The notes under the pieces were generated by a model. It was not told the DNA's origin. It worked only from the letters and a program-made list of their open reading frames with translations, and searched no databases. Position numbers and translations under genes: made by a program. DNA of 64,000 bases from positions 35,955 through 99,954 of the forward strand of contig JADJQP010000010.1 of NCBI GenBank assembly GCA_016712665.1, given 5' to 3'. This document shows, piece after piece, positions 28,239-37,717 of this stretch (position 1 is its first letter; every line of letters starts with the position of its first letter). This stretch comes from Bacteroidota bacterium. Lineage in GTDB: Bacteria > Bacteroidota > Bacteroidia > Chitinophagales > Chitinophagaceae.

Positions 28239-28876
28239 TTACCGAAACTTCCTACATTGAATCCACCCCGAATAATGGGTAAGCCAAAATAAGGCGATAA
28301 GGGATTTTGGATCAAATCATACAATCCATAGATCACAAAGGAAACCCGATCACCTATTGGGAAACCAAAACCACCACCAACTAGGGCAATGGGTATGCTG
28401 ACACGTCGAGCATGTTCAATCGCCTTTCCGGTTGAAAATTCATAGGTAAAATTGGGATCATCAAGAACCTTATAAAATTCATAACCCGGTTCAACATGAA
28501 TAAAAAGGGGACCCAAAAGTGCCAGACGAGAAAAAAGGGAAAGACTATAGTTGGAAGAGGAAAAGGCATATTCCTCGGGAAGATTGGTCAGCGCATTGGT
28601 ATAAGGTAATTTCTCATGATAAAAATTATATCCTGCACTTAATCCTAATTGAAATCGTCCAAAACTATACCCAACAATAGGCGAAATATAACCCGTATAT
28701 CCTTTTTTGAAAAAATTCATTCCCAAATTGCCGCCGATGATGAGCCGGTCAGGATCAAAGCCGCCCTCGCTGTAATAACCCCTAAGATAATTTTTACTTT
28801 GTATACCTATGCCCACTTTCGCGAAGGTGGCAAATGAAAATAAACAAAGGACCAATCCGATGACTCCTCTTCTCAT
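28235..28876 (-). CDS. Outer-membrane beta-barrel-like protein, paralogue of the 25727 gene
   Basis: 213 residues. Signal peptide (MRRGVIGLVLCLFSFATFA), then glycine/aromatic-rich strands (ISPIVGYSFGRFQLGLSAGYNFY, landmarks SPIVGYSFG and GYNFY; FIHVEPGYEFYKVL; FVIYGLYDLIQNP). The match in size, motif order and flanking of recJ to the protein at 25727-26362 points to gene duplication. Function unknown. Confidence 0.75.
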   Translation of the reverse strand: MRRGVIGLVLCLFSFATFAKVGIGIQSKNYLRGYYSEGGFDPDRLIIGGNLGMNFFKKGYTGYISPIVGYSFGRFQLGLSAGYNFYHEKLPYTNALTNLPEEYAFSSSNYSLSLFSRLALLGPLFIHVEPGYEFYKVLDDPNFTYEFSTGKAIEHARRVSIPIALVGGGFGFPIGDRVSFVIYGLYDLIQNPLSPYFGLPIIRGGFNVGSFGN

Positions 28877-28935
28877 ATACGTACATTTTGTTTTGCTAAG
28901 ATATTAATTAATTCACGAATTCATGCAACAAAAAT

Positions 28936-28960
28936 AAAAAAGGGTGTTGTGAACACCCTT
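28936..28960 (-). terminator. Rho-independent terminator after the DUF937-OmpA gene
   Basis: On the minus strand AAGGGTGTT, loop CAC, AACACCCTT and a T run (28960 to about 28936); a 9-bp perfect stem 22 bp beyond the stop codon. Confidence 0.8.
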
Positions 28961-28982
28961 CTACTAACAATAAATAATCATA

Positions 28983-30290
28983 TTACTTTGCTCGGACACT
29001 CAATGAAATTCGGCGATTTCTTGCTCGTCCTTCTTCTGTACTATTATCGGCCACTGGATGCTTTGGACCATACCCTTCATAGGGCTGTGCATCAAAGGAA
29101 GCCTTGGTAATTCCCTTGTTGAGCATCGCCTCAAAAACAGATTTGGCACGTGCGGCGGAAAGTCGAAAATTCTTCGTTGAATCTCCACTGTTATCGGTAT
29201 ATCCGCCCAGTTTTATTTTCACTTCTGGATAGGCTTTTAATATTTCGCAAGTATTGTTTAATTGCTTCGTAGATCCTCTTTTTAACGTTGACTTGCCTGT
29301 TTCAAATAACAAATCTTCAAAATTAAACCAAACCTCATCACCTGGTTTGGCACCGGGATCTTTAATAAAGGCATGCAATTTTTCTTCCAAAGAACCTTCA
29401 AACGCATCAATTTCAACTCCATTATCCAATTTAATTTTTGTAGAATCTCCTCTCGTCGCAATCCAATTTCCTGCTTCATCTAAATGCCCATCCGCAGATT
29501 CCGAATCGGCGACTATGGCCGTATCCACTTGAGCCATTGCATTATCAACCGCACTATTGATAGACTCCCCTGCTGAATCAATAATGGCCGTATCTACCTC
29601 ATTTTCTTTTGACGAATTATTGCATCCCTTCATCCACCAAAAAATGCCAATGGCAAGTAGAGTCAATAATAATATCGGAAAGATCCATTTACTTTTACTG
29701 CTGTTGTCCTCAACGGCCGTGCGCACCGGCTGGGTTTGAAGGGTTGGTTTTTCGGCAAGCGAAGGAGCCCCAACAAAGGAACCTAAGGTGCTTGGCAATG
29801 CTGCTGACAAATCTGTCTTATGCTGACTTAACCATCCCAATATGCTATTAAAACTCAATCCTTCAGATTTCATTTTGCTTCCTAAAAAAGAAGCCACTAA
29901 CGACGACCCTATACATAATAAGGCAGAGGAAGAGGAGGATTTGATACCTGCGAAATTGGAAATTAAATTGCTAATACTGGCACTATCCTTTCCCAAAAGA
30001 GTTTCCACCATCGAATTTCCAATACCAAGGGATACCGACTGCTCATCTTGTTCCTCCACCCCTTTAATAATTGACTGCAGCATTCCTTTGTCATTGCCCG
30101 CCTTGGTAAACAAATCAGAGAGTACGGAGTGGGTTCCGGATTTCGATTGAAGGGTTGAAAACACTAGAGTGGGCAGTATACCTCCCATGGCCTTTCCAAT
30201 AGAAGATTCGCTTTCGCCAAGAGAGGTGGCACTAGTCTTTACCAACTCGTTGCTTACAAGTCCTTTTAGGGTGTCAATGAAATTGCTCAT
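28983..30290 (-). CDS. DUF937 - transmembrane - OmpA-domain protein
   Basis: 435 residues from the ATG at 30290 (MSNFIDTLKGLVSNEL); an upstream ATG at 30329 is less likely. The N-terminal DUF937 region (about 1-150) shows SLGESESSIGKAMGGILPTL (landmark GKAMGGILPTL), LLGKDSASISNLISNFAG and LGSKMKSEG. A transmembrane helix (WIFPILLLTLLAIGIFWW) lies near 200-217. An acidic linker leads to a C-terminal OmpA domain (WFNFEDLLFETGKSTL, KIKLGGYTDNSGD, RLSAARAKSVFEAML, YGPKHPVADNSTEEGRARNRR; core NSTEEGRARNRR), which binds peptidoglycan. It probably anchors a DUF937 assembly to the cell wall; DUF937 is of unclear function. Confidence 0.88.
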   Translation of the reverse strand: MSNFIDTLKGLVSNELVKTSATSLGESESSIGKAMGGILPTLVFSTLQSKSGTHSVLSDLFTKAGNDKGMLQSIIKGVEEQDEQSVSLGIGNSMVETLLGKDSASISNLISNFAGIKSSSSSALLCIGSSLVASFLGSKMKSEGLSFNSILGWLSQHKTDLSAALPSTLGSFVGAPSLAEKPTLQTQPVRTAVEDNSSKSKWIFPILLLTLLAIGIFWWMKGCNNSSKENEVDTAIIDSAGESINSAVDNAMAQVDTAIVADSESADGHLDEAGNWIATRGDSTKIKLDNGVEIDAFEGSLEEKLHAFIKDPGAKPGDEVWFNFEDLLFETGKSTLKRGSTKQLNNTCEILKAYPEVKIKLGGYTDNSGDSTKNFRLSAARAKSVFEAMLNKGITKASFDAQPYEGYGPKHPVADNSTEEGRARNRRISLSVRAK

Positions 30291-30455
30291 GTAGTGTTTT
30301 TTGTAGTGATTGATTTTGCAAAATTGCATTTATTTTTTCTTATGATGCCTATCTAGGCTTTACTTTTTAGTTAATGAAAATAAACCTAATATGTAATTTT
30401 CGCATATTGAAAGATATAATAAAGTGGATACGATGAAAAAAACTAAATTTGCCCT

Positions 30456-31448
30456 GTGATTTACATTGATAAAATTGCACTACCCGATTTCCCGCTATTA
30501 CTTGCCCCTATGGAGGATGTGAGCGATCCACCCTTTCGGGCAGTTTGCAAAGAGAAGGGAGCCGACCTCATGTATACCGAATTTATTAGTAGCGAGGGAC
30601 TTATTCGGGATGCCATCAAGAGTAGACAAAAATTAGATATTTATGATTACGAGCGACCCATCGGCATTCAGATTTTTGGAGGTGATGAGGAAGCGTTGAC
30701 CTTGTCAGCCAAAATAGTGGAGGCCACTGGACCCGATTTACTAGATATTAATTTTGGATGCCCGGTGAAAAAAGTGGTTTGCAAAGGTGCCGGCGCCGGT
30801 ATTTTAAAAGACCTTCCCAAAATGGTATCCCTTACCAAAGCAGTAGTGAATGCTGTAAATATCCCGGTAACCGTAAAAACCAGATTGGGATGGGATTATG
30901 AAAATAGAAATATTGAAGAGGTGGCGGAGCGTCTTCAGGATATCGGTATTAAAGCACTTGCCATTCATGGCCGCACTCGAGCCCAATTGTATAAAGGCGA
31001 TGCCGACTGGAGTTTAATTGCGAAAGTAAAAAACAACCCACGTATTCATATTCCCATTTTCGGAAATGGAGACATTGATTCGCCGCAAAAAGCTCTAGAG
31101 TATAAAAATAGATATGGTGTAGATGGCATTATGATTGGAAGAGCCGCCATTGGGTATCCCTGGATTTTTAATGAAATCAAGCATTTTGTTCGAACGGGCG
31201 AATTCTCAAAACCACCGGATATCGAAGAACGAATAGCAGTATGCCGCAAGCATTTGATGCATGCCATGAGTTGGAAGGGACCTAAATTGGGAATTCTTGA
31301 GATGCGCCCTCATTATTCAAATTATTTAAAAGGACTTTCTCATATTAAAGATTTTCGAATGCAGTTGGTGCATGCCAATTCCCTTCCGGAAATTGAAGAA
31401 ATATTTGAGCGAATTGTTGCGCATTATTCCATATTGGAAATAAACTAG
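30456..31448 (+). CDS. dusB: tRNA-dihydrouridine synthase
   Basis: 330 residues, starting at a GTG (30456). TIM-barrel FMN enzyme: LLLAPMEDVSDPPFR, DLMYTEFISSEGL, PIGIQIFG, DINFGCPVKKVVCKGAGAGIL (catalytic Cys in GCPVKKVVCKG), VTVKTRLGWD, ALAIHGRTRAQLYKG, PIFGNGDIDSPQ and GIMIGRAAIGYPWIF. It reduces uridine in the tRNA D-loop with NADPH. It lies divergent from the DUF937-OmpA gene. Confidence 0.95.
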   Translation: MIYIDKIALPDFPLLLAPMEDVSDPPFRAVCKEKGADLMYTEFISSEGLIRDAIKSRQKLDIYDYERPIGIQIFGGDEEALTLSAKIVEATGPDLLDINFGCPVKKVVCKGAGAGILKDLPKMVSLTKAVVNAVNIPVTVKTRLGWDYENRNIEEVAERLQDIGIKALAIHGRTRAQLYKGDADWSLIAKVKNNPRIHIPIFGNGDIDSPQKALEYKNRYGVDGIMIGRAAIGYPWIFNEIKHFVRTGEFSKPPDIEERIAVCRKHLMHAMSWKGPKLGILEMRPHYSNYLKGLSHIKDFRMQLVHANSLPEIEEIFERIVAHYSILEIN

Positions 31449-31478
31449 CATTTTCAGTCTTTTTATCAAAAAGCAAAC

Positions 31479-31486
31479 TACTTTTG
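31479..31486 (+). promoter_or_regulatory. -7 element of the FKBP gene
   Basis: TACTTTTG, an exact TAnnTTTG 18 bp before the ATG at 31505. It overlaps a possible upstream TTG codon at 31484, which argues against a longer protein. Confidence 0.5.
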
Positions 31487-31504
31487 TCGCCTAAAAAAAT
31501 AAAA

Positions 31505-31939
31505 ATGGCACAAGTAAAAAAAGGCGATACAATTAAAGTTCATTATAAAGGCACGCTAACCGATGGCTCCTTATTCGATTCCTCAGAAGGTAAAGATCCA
31601 TTGGAATTTACTGTTGGTGAAAATATGGTCATTTTTGGTTTTGATAACGGTGTGATGAATATGGCCATAGGCGAAAAAAAGACACTCAATATTCCAAGCA
31701 TGGAAGCTTATGGCGCGGTGAATGAGGATTTGGTAATCGAAATTCCTAAGGCAGAATTACCTGAAGAACTGGGTGAAATTACAGAAGGAATGCAACTCAA
31801 TATGGTGAACCAAGATGGATATGAAATACCTGTGGAAGTCATTGAAATTAAAGAAGATGCCATTGTATTAGATGGAAATCATCCCTTAGCCGGTATGGAT
31901 TTAATTTTTGAAGTAGAATTGGTTGAAATTGTAGCGTAA
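31505..31939 (+). CDS. FKBP-type peptidyl-prolyl isomerase (SlyD-like)
   Basis: 144 residues. MAQVKKGDTIKVHYKGTLTDGSLFDSS, shown by its landmarks VHYKGTLTDGSLFDSS, then DPLEFTVG and IFGFDNGVMNMAIGEKKT. An insert-in-flap chaperone domain follows (MEAYGAVNEDLVIEIPKAEL in part), then DGNHPLAGMDLIFEVELVEI. SlyD-type proteins are cytoplasmic prolyl isomerases and chaperones. The metal-binding His-rich tail of E. coli SlyD is absent. Confidence 0.92.
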   Translation: MAQVKKGDTIKVHYKGTLTDGSLFDSSEGKDPLEFTVGENMVIFGFDNGVMNMAIGEKKTLNIPSMEAYGAVNEDLVIEIPKAELPEELGEITEGMQLNMVNQDGYEIPVEVIEIKEDAIVLDGNHPLAGMDLIFEVELVEIVA

Positions 31940-31965
31940 AGCCCATTTCCCACTGTAACCTATTA

Positions 31966-32805
31966 TTAAAAATCACGTAGTTTACAAATCCTATCATTTC
32001 GAATGCCCCGATCGGTTTTGAGAAGGGTGCACATTTCGTTATGTAAATCATGTTCGAAAAACAGCAACCAGTTTTCAGTTACGGCACGTTCTAATATGGA
32101 TTCCTTTTCTTGCAAAGTATTCAGGGGCTTCATATCATACGCCATCACCCAGGGCAAGGAGATATGCGCCATAGACGGTATCAAGTCTGCACAGAACAAA
32201 ATGCTGCGCCCATTGCAATGAACTAATGGTAACATCATGCTTTCGGTATGTCCATTGACGGTAATAATTTCAATATTTTCAGAAAGTGCTATTTCTTGTG
32301 CACCACTAACAAATTGCAATTGACCAGATTCCTGCAAGGGCAACATATTTTCTTTAAGGAAGGACGCCTTTTCTCTTGCATTGGGATTGGTGGCCGATTG
32401 CCAATGTTTTTCGTGACTCCAATAAGTGGCATTCTTAAAAGTAGGCAATAGGTTTTCTCCTTCTTTTTTTACAGCTCCGCCACAGTGGTCAAAATGTAAA
32501 TGTGTTAAAAAAACATCGGTGATATCATCAGAATGAAACCCCAATTGTTTTAGTGAACGTAGCAAGGTATCCTCACCATGTGGCTGAAAATGACTGAAAA
32601 ACTTTTCGCTTTGTTTATTACCCATACCGGTATCTACCAGAATGAGTTTGTCATGTTCTTCGATGAGCATACAACGCATAGCCCAGCTGCACATATTATT
32701 TTCATCGGCCGGATTTACCTTTTGCCACATACTTTTTGGCACCACTCCATGCATGGCGCCTCCATCTAATTTAAAAAGACCGGTATTGATTGTATGTAAT
32801 TTCAT
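31966..32805 (-). CDS. Metallo-beta-lactamase-fold hydrolase
   Basis: 279 residues without a signal peptide. The zinc motif HLHFDHCGG (HxHxDH) is intact; downstream ligands are in VNGHTESMMLPLVH, FCADLIPSMAH and a late FFEHDLH. N-terminal KLILVDTGMGNKQSEKF follows the lactonase/AttM-like pattern. The substrate (lactone, thioester or other ester) cannot be told. It converges on the FKBP gene. Confidence 0.88.
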   Translation of the reverse strand: MKLHTINTGLFKLDGGAMHGVVPKSMWQKVNPADENNMCSWAMRCMLIEEHDKLILVDTGMGNKQSEKFFSHFQPHGEDTLLRSLKQLGFHSDDITDVFLTHLHFDHCGGAVKKEGENLLPTFKNATYWSHEKHWQSATNPNAREKASFLKENMLPLQESGQLQFVSGAQEIALSENIEIITVNGHTESMMLPLVHCNGRSILFCADLIPSMAHISLPWVMAYDMKPLNTLQEKESILERAVTENWLLFFEHDLHNEMCTLLKTDRGIRNDRICKLRDF

Positions 32806-32927
32806 AAGGAGCGAAAATACACAAAAATAATTTTATAGCAGCCGATCCACCGTTTCTATGGTTATTTACGCATTCACTTGAGCAGTTGAAAAATTTATTG
32901 TACGTTTAGTTCATTATTTCATATACA

Positions 32928-34280
32928 ATGAAGCGATATTATTATCCATTTTTCTTGTTGTTCATCTTCCTTAGTGACTATTGCCATGCGCTAAGCATTT
33001 TTCGCTTTACGTATAATCAAACTATGAGTGGGCGTACCGTACCCTGCGATGCGTTATTTCTGCAACATGAAAATGGTAGTGGCTTCTTCAACAATAGATA
33101 TGTGGATCCTATATCCGGCGACAAAATATTACTTCATATGGACCTCGAAGATGTGTATCTAAAAAAAGGGAATACCCGTTTTGACACCACCAAGATGTAT
33201 GTAAGTACAAAAAATGTAAAGGTCATTTTTGGCAAGGCACAATCAGTAATACCCTTGCCACTGTTTCTTTTTACCATGAACCCGCAAACCCATGAACTAC
33301 AGCCGACAGCAGTGGCCATACGAGATAAAAATGGCAGCATTGTTTTGGATACAAAGGCCGAATTAAAAACTGCGTTCTTGACAACAAAACAATTTACTAA
33401 AGAAAATCTGTCCCAATTTTTCCCTAAAGAAGACCCCTTCTTGGTAACCCTTTTAAAAACCAAATTGAAAAATTTTACACCAGAAGAATTAAAAACAGCT
33501 GTTCACTTGGTGATTGTTGCCGATACATTGGATGAATATATTGGTGCATCTTGCGCAATGGATGTAAGAAGGGTGCTGGAATCCTATCAAAAAATTGTAG
33601 ACTATATCGGCACAGAGATGAAGGTTCGAATGGTGGTTGGCGATTCGTATAGCAAACGGAATGTGGTATCCGAACTCAAACTTCTATTCCCTAAGAAAAA
33701 TGATATCGTTATATTTTATTATTCAGGACACGGCTACCGAAAAGAAACAGACAATCGCCGCTTTCCCTATCTAGATTTGCGGTGTAAAGGTCATGATGAT
33801 TATTTGAAAGAAACCCTCAATATGGAAGACATCTACCATGACATAAAGAAAAAAGGTGCCCGGCTCAATTTTGTGATAAGTGATTGTTGCAATAGCTATG
33901 TAGGAGAATCGAATGCTACTGCCACGCCAACTCCAAAAAAACAAAGTACTCCTCTTACATTTGACAGCGACCATTTGCGGATGCTATTTTTAAAAGCAAA
34001 AATGTCTATCCTTGCCACAGCAGCAGATAGTACACAAAGAGCAACCAGCAATAATACCTTTGGAGGTTTCTTTTCGTATTTTTTTAATGCGAGTTTAGAA
34101 GCAAGTTGCAGCAATACAAAAACGGCCTACACTTCAGCCAATACCTCACCCAGTTGGTGGAATGCGGTTTTATCAGAAGCCCGAACGCAGACTGAAAAGC
34201 AAGCGCAACGAACCTATTGTTCGCAACCCTATATTGAGGAAAACATCTGTTATCAGGTACCTTGTTATAAGATTGAATAA
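32928..34280 (+). CDS. Secreted caspase-like (C14) protein
   Basis: 450 residues. Signal peptide MKRYYYPFFLLFIFLSDYCHA. Residues about 22-190 form a domain I do not recognise. The caspase fold follows: VHLVIVADTLDEYIGASCAMDVRR, its core VIVADTLD, then IVIFYYSGHGYRK with His268, and LNFVISDCCNSY with Cys320 (or 321). That is the catalytic His-Cys dyad of C14 proteases. A Thr/Pro-rich loop at about 327-345 and KMSILATAADSTQRA follow. No T9SS tail is seen, so it is probably periplasmic or outer-membrane associated. Bacterial caspase-like proteases cleave after Arg/Lys in many cases, but specificity here is unknown. Confidence 0.85.
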   Translation: MKRYYYPFFLLFIFLSDYCHALSIFRFTYNQTMSGRTVPCDALFLQHENGSGFFNNRYVDPISGDKILLHMDLEDVYLKKGNTRFDTTKMYVSTKNVKVIFGKAQSVIPLPLFLFTMNPQTHELQPTAVAIRDKNGSIVLDTKAELKTAFLTTKQFTKENLSQFFPKEDPFLVTLLKTKLKNFTPEELKTAVHLVIVADTLDEYIGASCAMDVRRVLESYQKIVDYIGTEMKVRMVVGDSYSKRNVVSELKLLFPKKNDIVIFYYSGHGYRKETDNRRFPYLDLRCKGHDDYLKETLNMEDIYHDIKKKGARLNFVISDCCNSYVGESNATATPTPKKQSTPLTFDSDHLRMLFLKAKMSILATAADSTQRATSNNTFGGFFSYFFNASLEASCSNTKTAYTSANTSPSWWNAVLSEARTQTEKQAQRTYCSQPYIEENICYQVPCYKIE

Positions 34281-34291
34281 TGAGCCTGCAT

Positions 34292-34318
34292 AAAAAAAGG
34301 AGCACATCTCTGCGCTCC
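34292..34318 (-). terminator. Rho-independent terminator of nrdJ
   Basis: On the minus strand GGAGC, a 15-nt loop region with further pairing, GCTCC, then T7. It lies between the nrdJ stop (34352) and the convergent caspase gene. Confidence 0.7.
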
Positions 34319-34351
34319 CTTCATTTTATTTTGTTTCAATAAATCAAATTA

Positions 34352-37300
34352 TTACGAACATCCTGTCGTCGTTCCACAATTTGGACACATATAACAAGTT
34401 CCGTTTCTTAAGGTAATATTACCACACTGTCTGCATACCGGTGCGTCAGAACTAGTACCTAACATGCGCTTTTTTTCAGAATCTGACATGGCGGCAACAG
34501 CAACTTTTTGTGGTGCTACTTCAGCCGCTTTGGGTCGGGCGCTTAAAGCGGTTACTCGTACATTGGAAAGTTCGTCTGCTCCTTCCACAGGCACATCCCA
34601 CTCATCGGTACCGGCACCAACAGGTGCTGCTTGTACATGCACCAAATCAGTGCGTCCTAAATACTCATAACCCAATGCACGGAAAATATAATCTACGATA
34701 GAAGTGGCATTTTTGATATTCGGATGATCAACCATTCCGGCTGGTTCAAAACGAGTGAAAATGAATTTATCTACAAACTCTTCTAAAGGAACCCCATATT
34801 GCAAGCCAATAGAAATAGAGATGGCAAAGCAGTTCAGCAAACTCCTCATAGTAGCTCCTTCTTTCGCCATATCGATAAATATTTCTCCTAAGGTTCCGTC
34901 ACTGTACTCGCCGGTTCTTAAGAAAACTGCCTGGCCACCTACTTTTGATTTGATGGTATACCCACGACGTTTGGCCGGTAAGGTTTTACGTTCCACAATG
35001 CGTGACAATTCTCTTTTCAACTTCGTATCCGGACTGGCTTGTACACGTTTGTTCACTTCTTCAAGCAATTCATCAATGGTGAGTTTGCCTAAATCATGCA
35101 TAACGGTTTCGGCAATTTGCTGAATGGTTTCTGCCACATTGTGTGTTGCAGTAGCATCAGCACCTGTCTCACTGAGCTTTGACGAAGTGTCTTTTTTATC
35201 GCTTTTGTTTGAAAGCGGTTGACTCATTTTGCTACCATCTCTGTATAAGGCATTGGCTTTTAAACCAAGTTCCCAACTCATTTGGTAGCATTCCTTAATT
35301 TCATCCACAGAAGCTTCATTGGGTAAATTAATAGTTTTTGAAATCGCACTACTAATGAAAGGTTGTGTAGCACCCATCATTAGGATATGTCCTGAATGAT
35401 GAATGTAGCGCTCGCCTTTTTTACCACATTTATTGGCGCAATCAAATACCGGCAAATGGGCTTCTTTCAAATAGGGCGCCCCTTCGAGCATCATGGTACC
35501 GCAAACATAATCGTTGGCTGCATCCATTTCTTCGTTTTTAAACCCTAATTCATCAAGCAATGAAAACAATGGACTCATATACTGTTCCGGTTTGAATCCA
35601 AGACGTTGAAGGCATTCTTCTCCTAAGTTGTAATGATTAAATACAAAGGCGATGTCAAAGGAACTTTCAACCGCAGTATCTAATTTTTTCAATTCTTCAG
35701 CTATAAATCCTTTTTCGCTTAATGACTGATGATTAATAAACGGTGCACCGGCAAAGGTTCCATGTCCTTTTGCATATTTTACAATAGCATCATTTTCTTT
35801 TTCTGAATAACCGAGATTGCGCAATGCAGTTGGAATACTTTGATTGATGATTTTGAAATAACCACCTCCACTCAATTTTTTGAATTTCACTAGAGCAAAA
35901 TCGGGCTCCACACCGGTAGTATCACAATCCATCACAAGTCCTATGGTGCCTGTTGGAGCAATTACAGTGGCTTGTGCATTGCGATAGCCATATTTTTCAC
36001 CCATTTGCACCGCATCATCCCATGCCTTAGTAGCCGCTTTTAATAAATAATCGGGACAATATTGCGCTTTAATACCCTGTGGTTTGATTTCGATTTCTTC
36101 AAAGGCATCTTGTGCATCATAAGCCGCTGCGCGATGGTTTCGCATGACACGCAACATATGTTGTTTATTTTGTTCATACTTCGAAAAGGTACCTAGATGT
36201 TGGGCCATTTCTGCAGAAGTTTTATACGAAACCCCTGTCATAATTGCTGTTAAGGCACCTGCTATACCTCTTGCTTGTTCGCTATCATACGGAATGCCTT
36301 GTACCATAAGTAAGGATCCTAAGTTTGCATAACCAAGTCCAAGGGTTCTGTAATCATAACTTAATTGAGCAACCTCTTTCGATGGAAACTGTGCCATTAA
36401 AACGGAAACTTCCAATACTACTGTCCAAAGGCGGGTTACATATTCATACCCCACCACGTCAAACTGATTCGTATTTTCATCATAGAAACGTCGAAGGTTC
36501 ATAGACGCCAAATTGCAGGCCGTATTATCCAAGAACATATATTCGCTGCATGGATTGGAAGCGCGTATTTTACCTCCTTCAGGACAAGTATGCCATTCGT
36601 TGATGGTGGTATCATATTGTGTACCGGGATCGGCGCAACGCCATGCAGCATACGCAATCTGATCCCACAAATCTTTGGCAGGTACTTTCTTCATTACCTT
36701 TCCGTCTGTGCGTGCTTTTAATTCCCAATCGTCTCCTTTTTCAAGAGCATGAAAAAACTCATTGGGAACCCTTACTGAATTATTTGAATTTTGTCCACTT
36801 ACGGTTCGATAGGCTTCTCCTTCATAATCGTGGCTATACCCTGCTGCTATTAAGGCTGCTACCTTTTGTTCTTCTTCTACCTTCCAATTGATGAATTTTT
36901 CAATTTCGGGATGATCTAAATCTAAGCAAACCATTTTTGCTGCACGACGGGTAGTACCACCGCTTTTGATAGCACCAGCCGCTCGGTCTCCAATTTTCAA
37001 GAAGCTCATGATACCGCTTGAGGTACCACCACCACTTAATTTTTCGCCTTCGCCTCTGATATTAGAATAATTGGTACCCACACCGGATCCGTATTTAAAA
37101 ATTCTGGCTTCACGAACCCACAGGTCCATAATACCGCCTTCATTTACTAAATCATCATCCACACTTAAAATAAAACAAGCATGTGGCTGAGGTCTTTCGT
37201 AGGCATTTTGTGATTTTTCGAGTACTCCCGTTGTTGGGTTTACATAATAATGTCCTTGCGGCTTTCCGGTGATGCCATAGGCAGAAAAAAGGCCGGTATT

Positions 37301-37717
37301 AAACCACTGTGGTGAATTGGGCGCGCAACTCTGATTGAGAATGGTATATACCAATTCATCATAAAAAATTTGGGCGTCGTTAGTGCTTGCAAAGTAATGA
37401 TATTTTTCGCCCCATTGACGCCAGCAATCGGCCATTCGGTGTGCCACCTGCTTAATGGATGTTTCTCTACCCAATGAGCCATCCTCTTGCGGAACACCTG
37501 CTTTGCGAAAATACTTCTGAGCTAAAATATCGGTAGCTATTTGGCTCCAATGTGCCGGAACTTCAACATTTTTTAATTCAAAAATAACTTCTCCATTCGG
37601 ATTCCGAATAATAGAAGTGCGATAGTCGTATTCAAACTGATCGTAAACGCTTTTGGTATCGTTTGTGTAATATCTTGTAAACTGGAGGCCGGTGGGTGCT
37701 GTGTTTTTTTTGCTCAT
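34352..37717 (-). CDS. nrdJ: Adenosylcobalamin-dependent (class II) ribonucleotide reductase
   Basis: 1121 residues. N-terminal SPQWFNTGLFSAYG; barrel motifs FKYGSGVGTNYSNIRG, GTSSGIMSFLKIGDRAAGAIKSGGTTRRAAKM (core KSGGTTRRAAKMV), NPCSEYMFLDNTACNLASMNL (radical-transfer NxCxE as NPCSE), APTGTIGLVMDCDTTGVEPDF. The C terminus is a zinc-ribbon-like CRQCGNITLRNGTCYMCPNCG ending TTTGCS. Class II enzymes make dNTPs with or without oxygen using B12. No cobalamin riboswitch is obvious upstream. The leader region carries several DnaA boxes, echoing DnaA control of nrd genes known in E. coli. Confidence 0.97.
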   Translation of the reverse strand: MSKKNTAPTGLQFTRYYTNDTKSVYDQFEYDYRTSIIRNPNGEVIFELKNVEVPAHWSQIATDILAQKYFRKAGVPQEDGSLGRETSIKQVAHRMADCWRQWGEKYHYFASTNDAQIFYDELVYTILNQSCAPNSPQWFNTGLFSAYGITGKPQGHYYVNPTTGVLEKSQNAYERPQPHACFILSVDDDLVNEGGIMDLWVREARIFKYGSGVGTNYSNIRGEGEKLSGGGTSSGIMSFLKIGDRAAGAIKSGGTTRRAAKMVCLDLDHPEIEKFINWKVEEEQKVAALIAAGYSHDYEGEAYRTVSGQNSNNSVRVPNEFFHALEKGDDWELKARTDGKVMKKVPAKDLWDQIAYAAWRCADPGTQYDTTINEWHTCPEGGKIRASNPCSEYMFLDNTACNLASMNLRRFYDENTNQFDVVGYEYVTRLWTVVLEVSVLMAQFPSKEVAQLSYDYRTLGLGYANLGSLLMVQGIPYDSEQARGIAGALTAIMTGVSYKTSAEMAQHLGTFSKYEQNKQHMLRVMRNHRAAAYDAQDAFEEIEIKPQGIKAQYCPDYLLKAATKAWDDAVQMGEKYGYRNAQATVIAPTGTIGLVMDCDTTGVEPDFALVKFKKLSGGGYFKIINQSIPTALRNLGYSEKENDAIVKYAKGHGTFAGAPFINHQSLSEKGFIAEELKKLDTAVESSFDIAFVFNHYNLGEECLQRLGFKPEQYMSPLFSLLDELGFKNEEMDAANDYVCGTMMLEGAPYLKEAHLPVFDCANKCGKKGERYIHHSGHILMMGATQPFISSAISKTINLPNEASVDEIKECYQMSWELGLKANALYRDGSKMSQPLSNKSDKKDTSSKLSETGADATATHNVAETIQQIAETVMHDLGKLTIDELLEEVNKRVQASPDTKLKRELSRIVERKTLPAKRRGYTIKSKVGGQAVFLRTGEYSDGTLGEIFIDMAKEGATMRSLLNCFAISISIGLQYGVPLEEFVDKFIFTRFEPAGMVDHPNIKNATSIVDYIFRALGYEYLGRTDLVHVQAAPVGAGTDEWDVPVEGADELSNVRVTALSARPKAAEVAPQKVAVAAMSDSEKKRMLGTSSDAPVCRQCGNITLRNGTCYMCPNCGTTTGCS

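Noticed and set aside
36144..36332. Small plus-strand frames inside nrdJ
   Set aside because: nrdJ is well conserved along its whole length, so opposite-strand frames are by-products.
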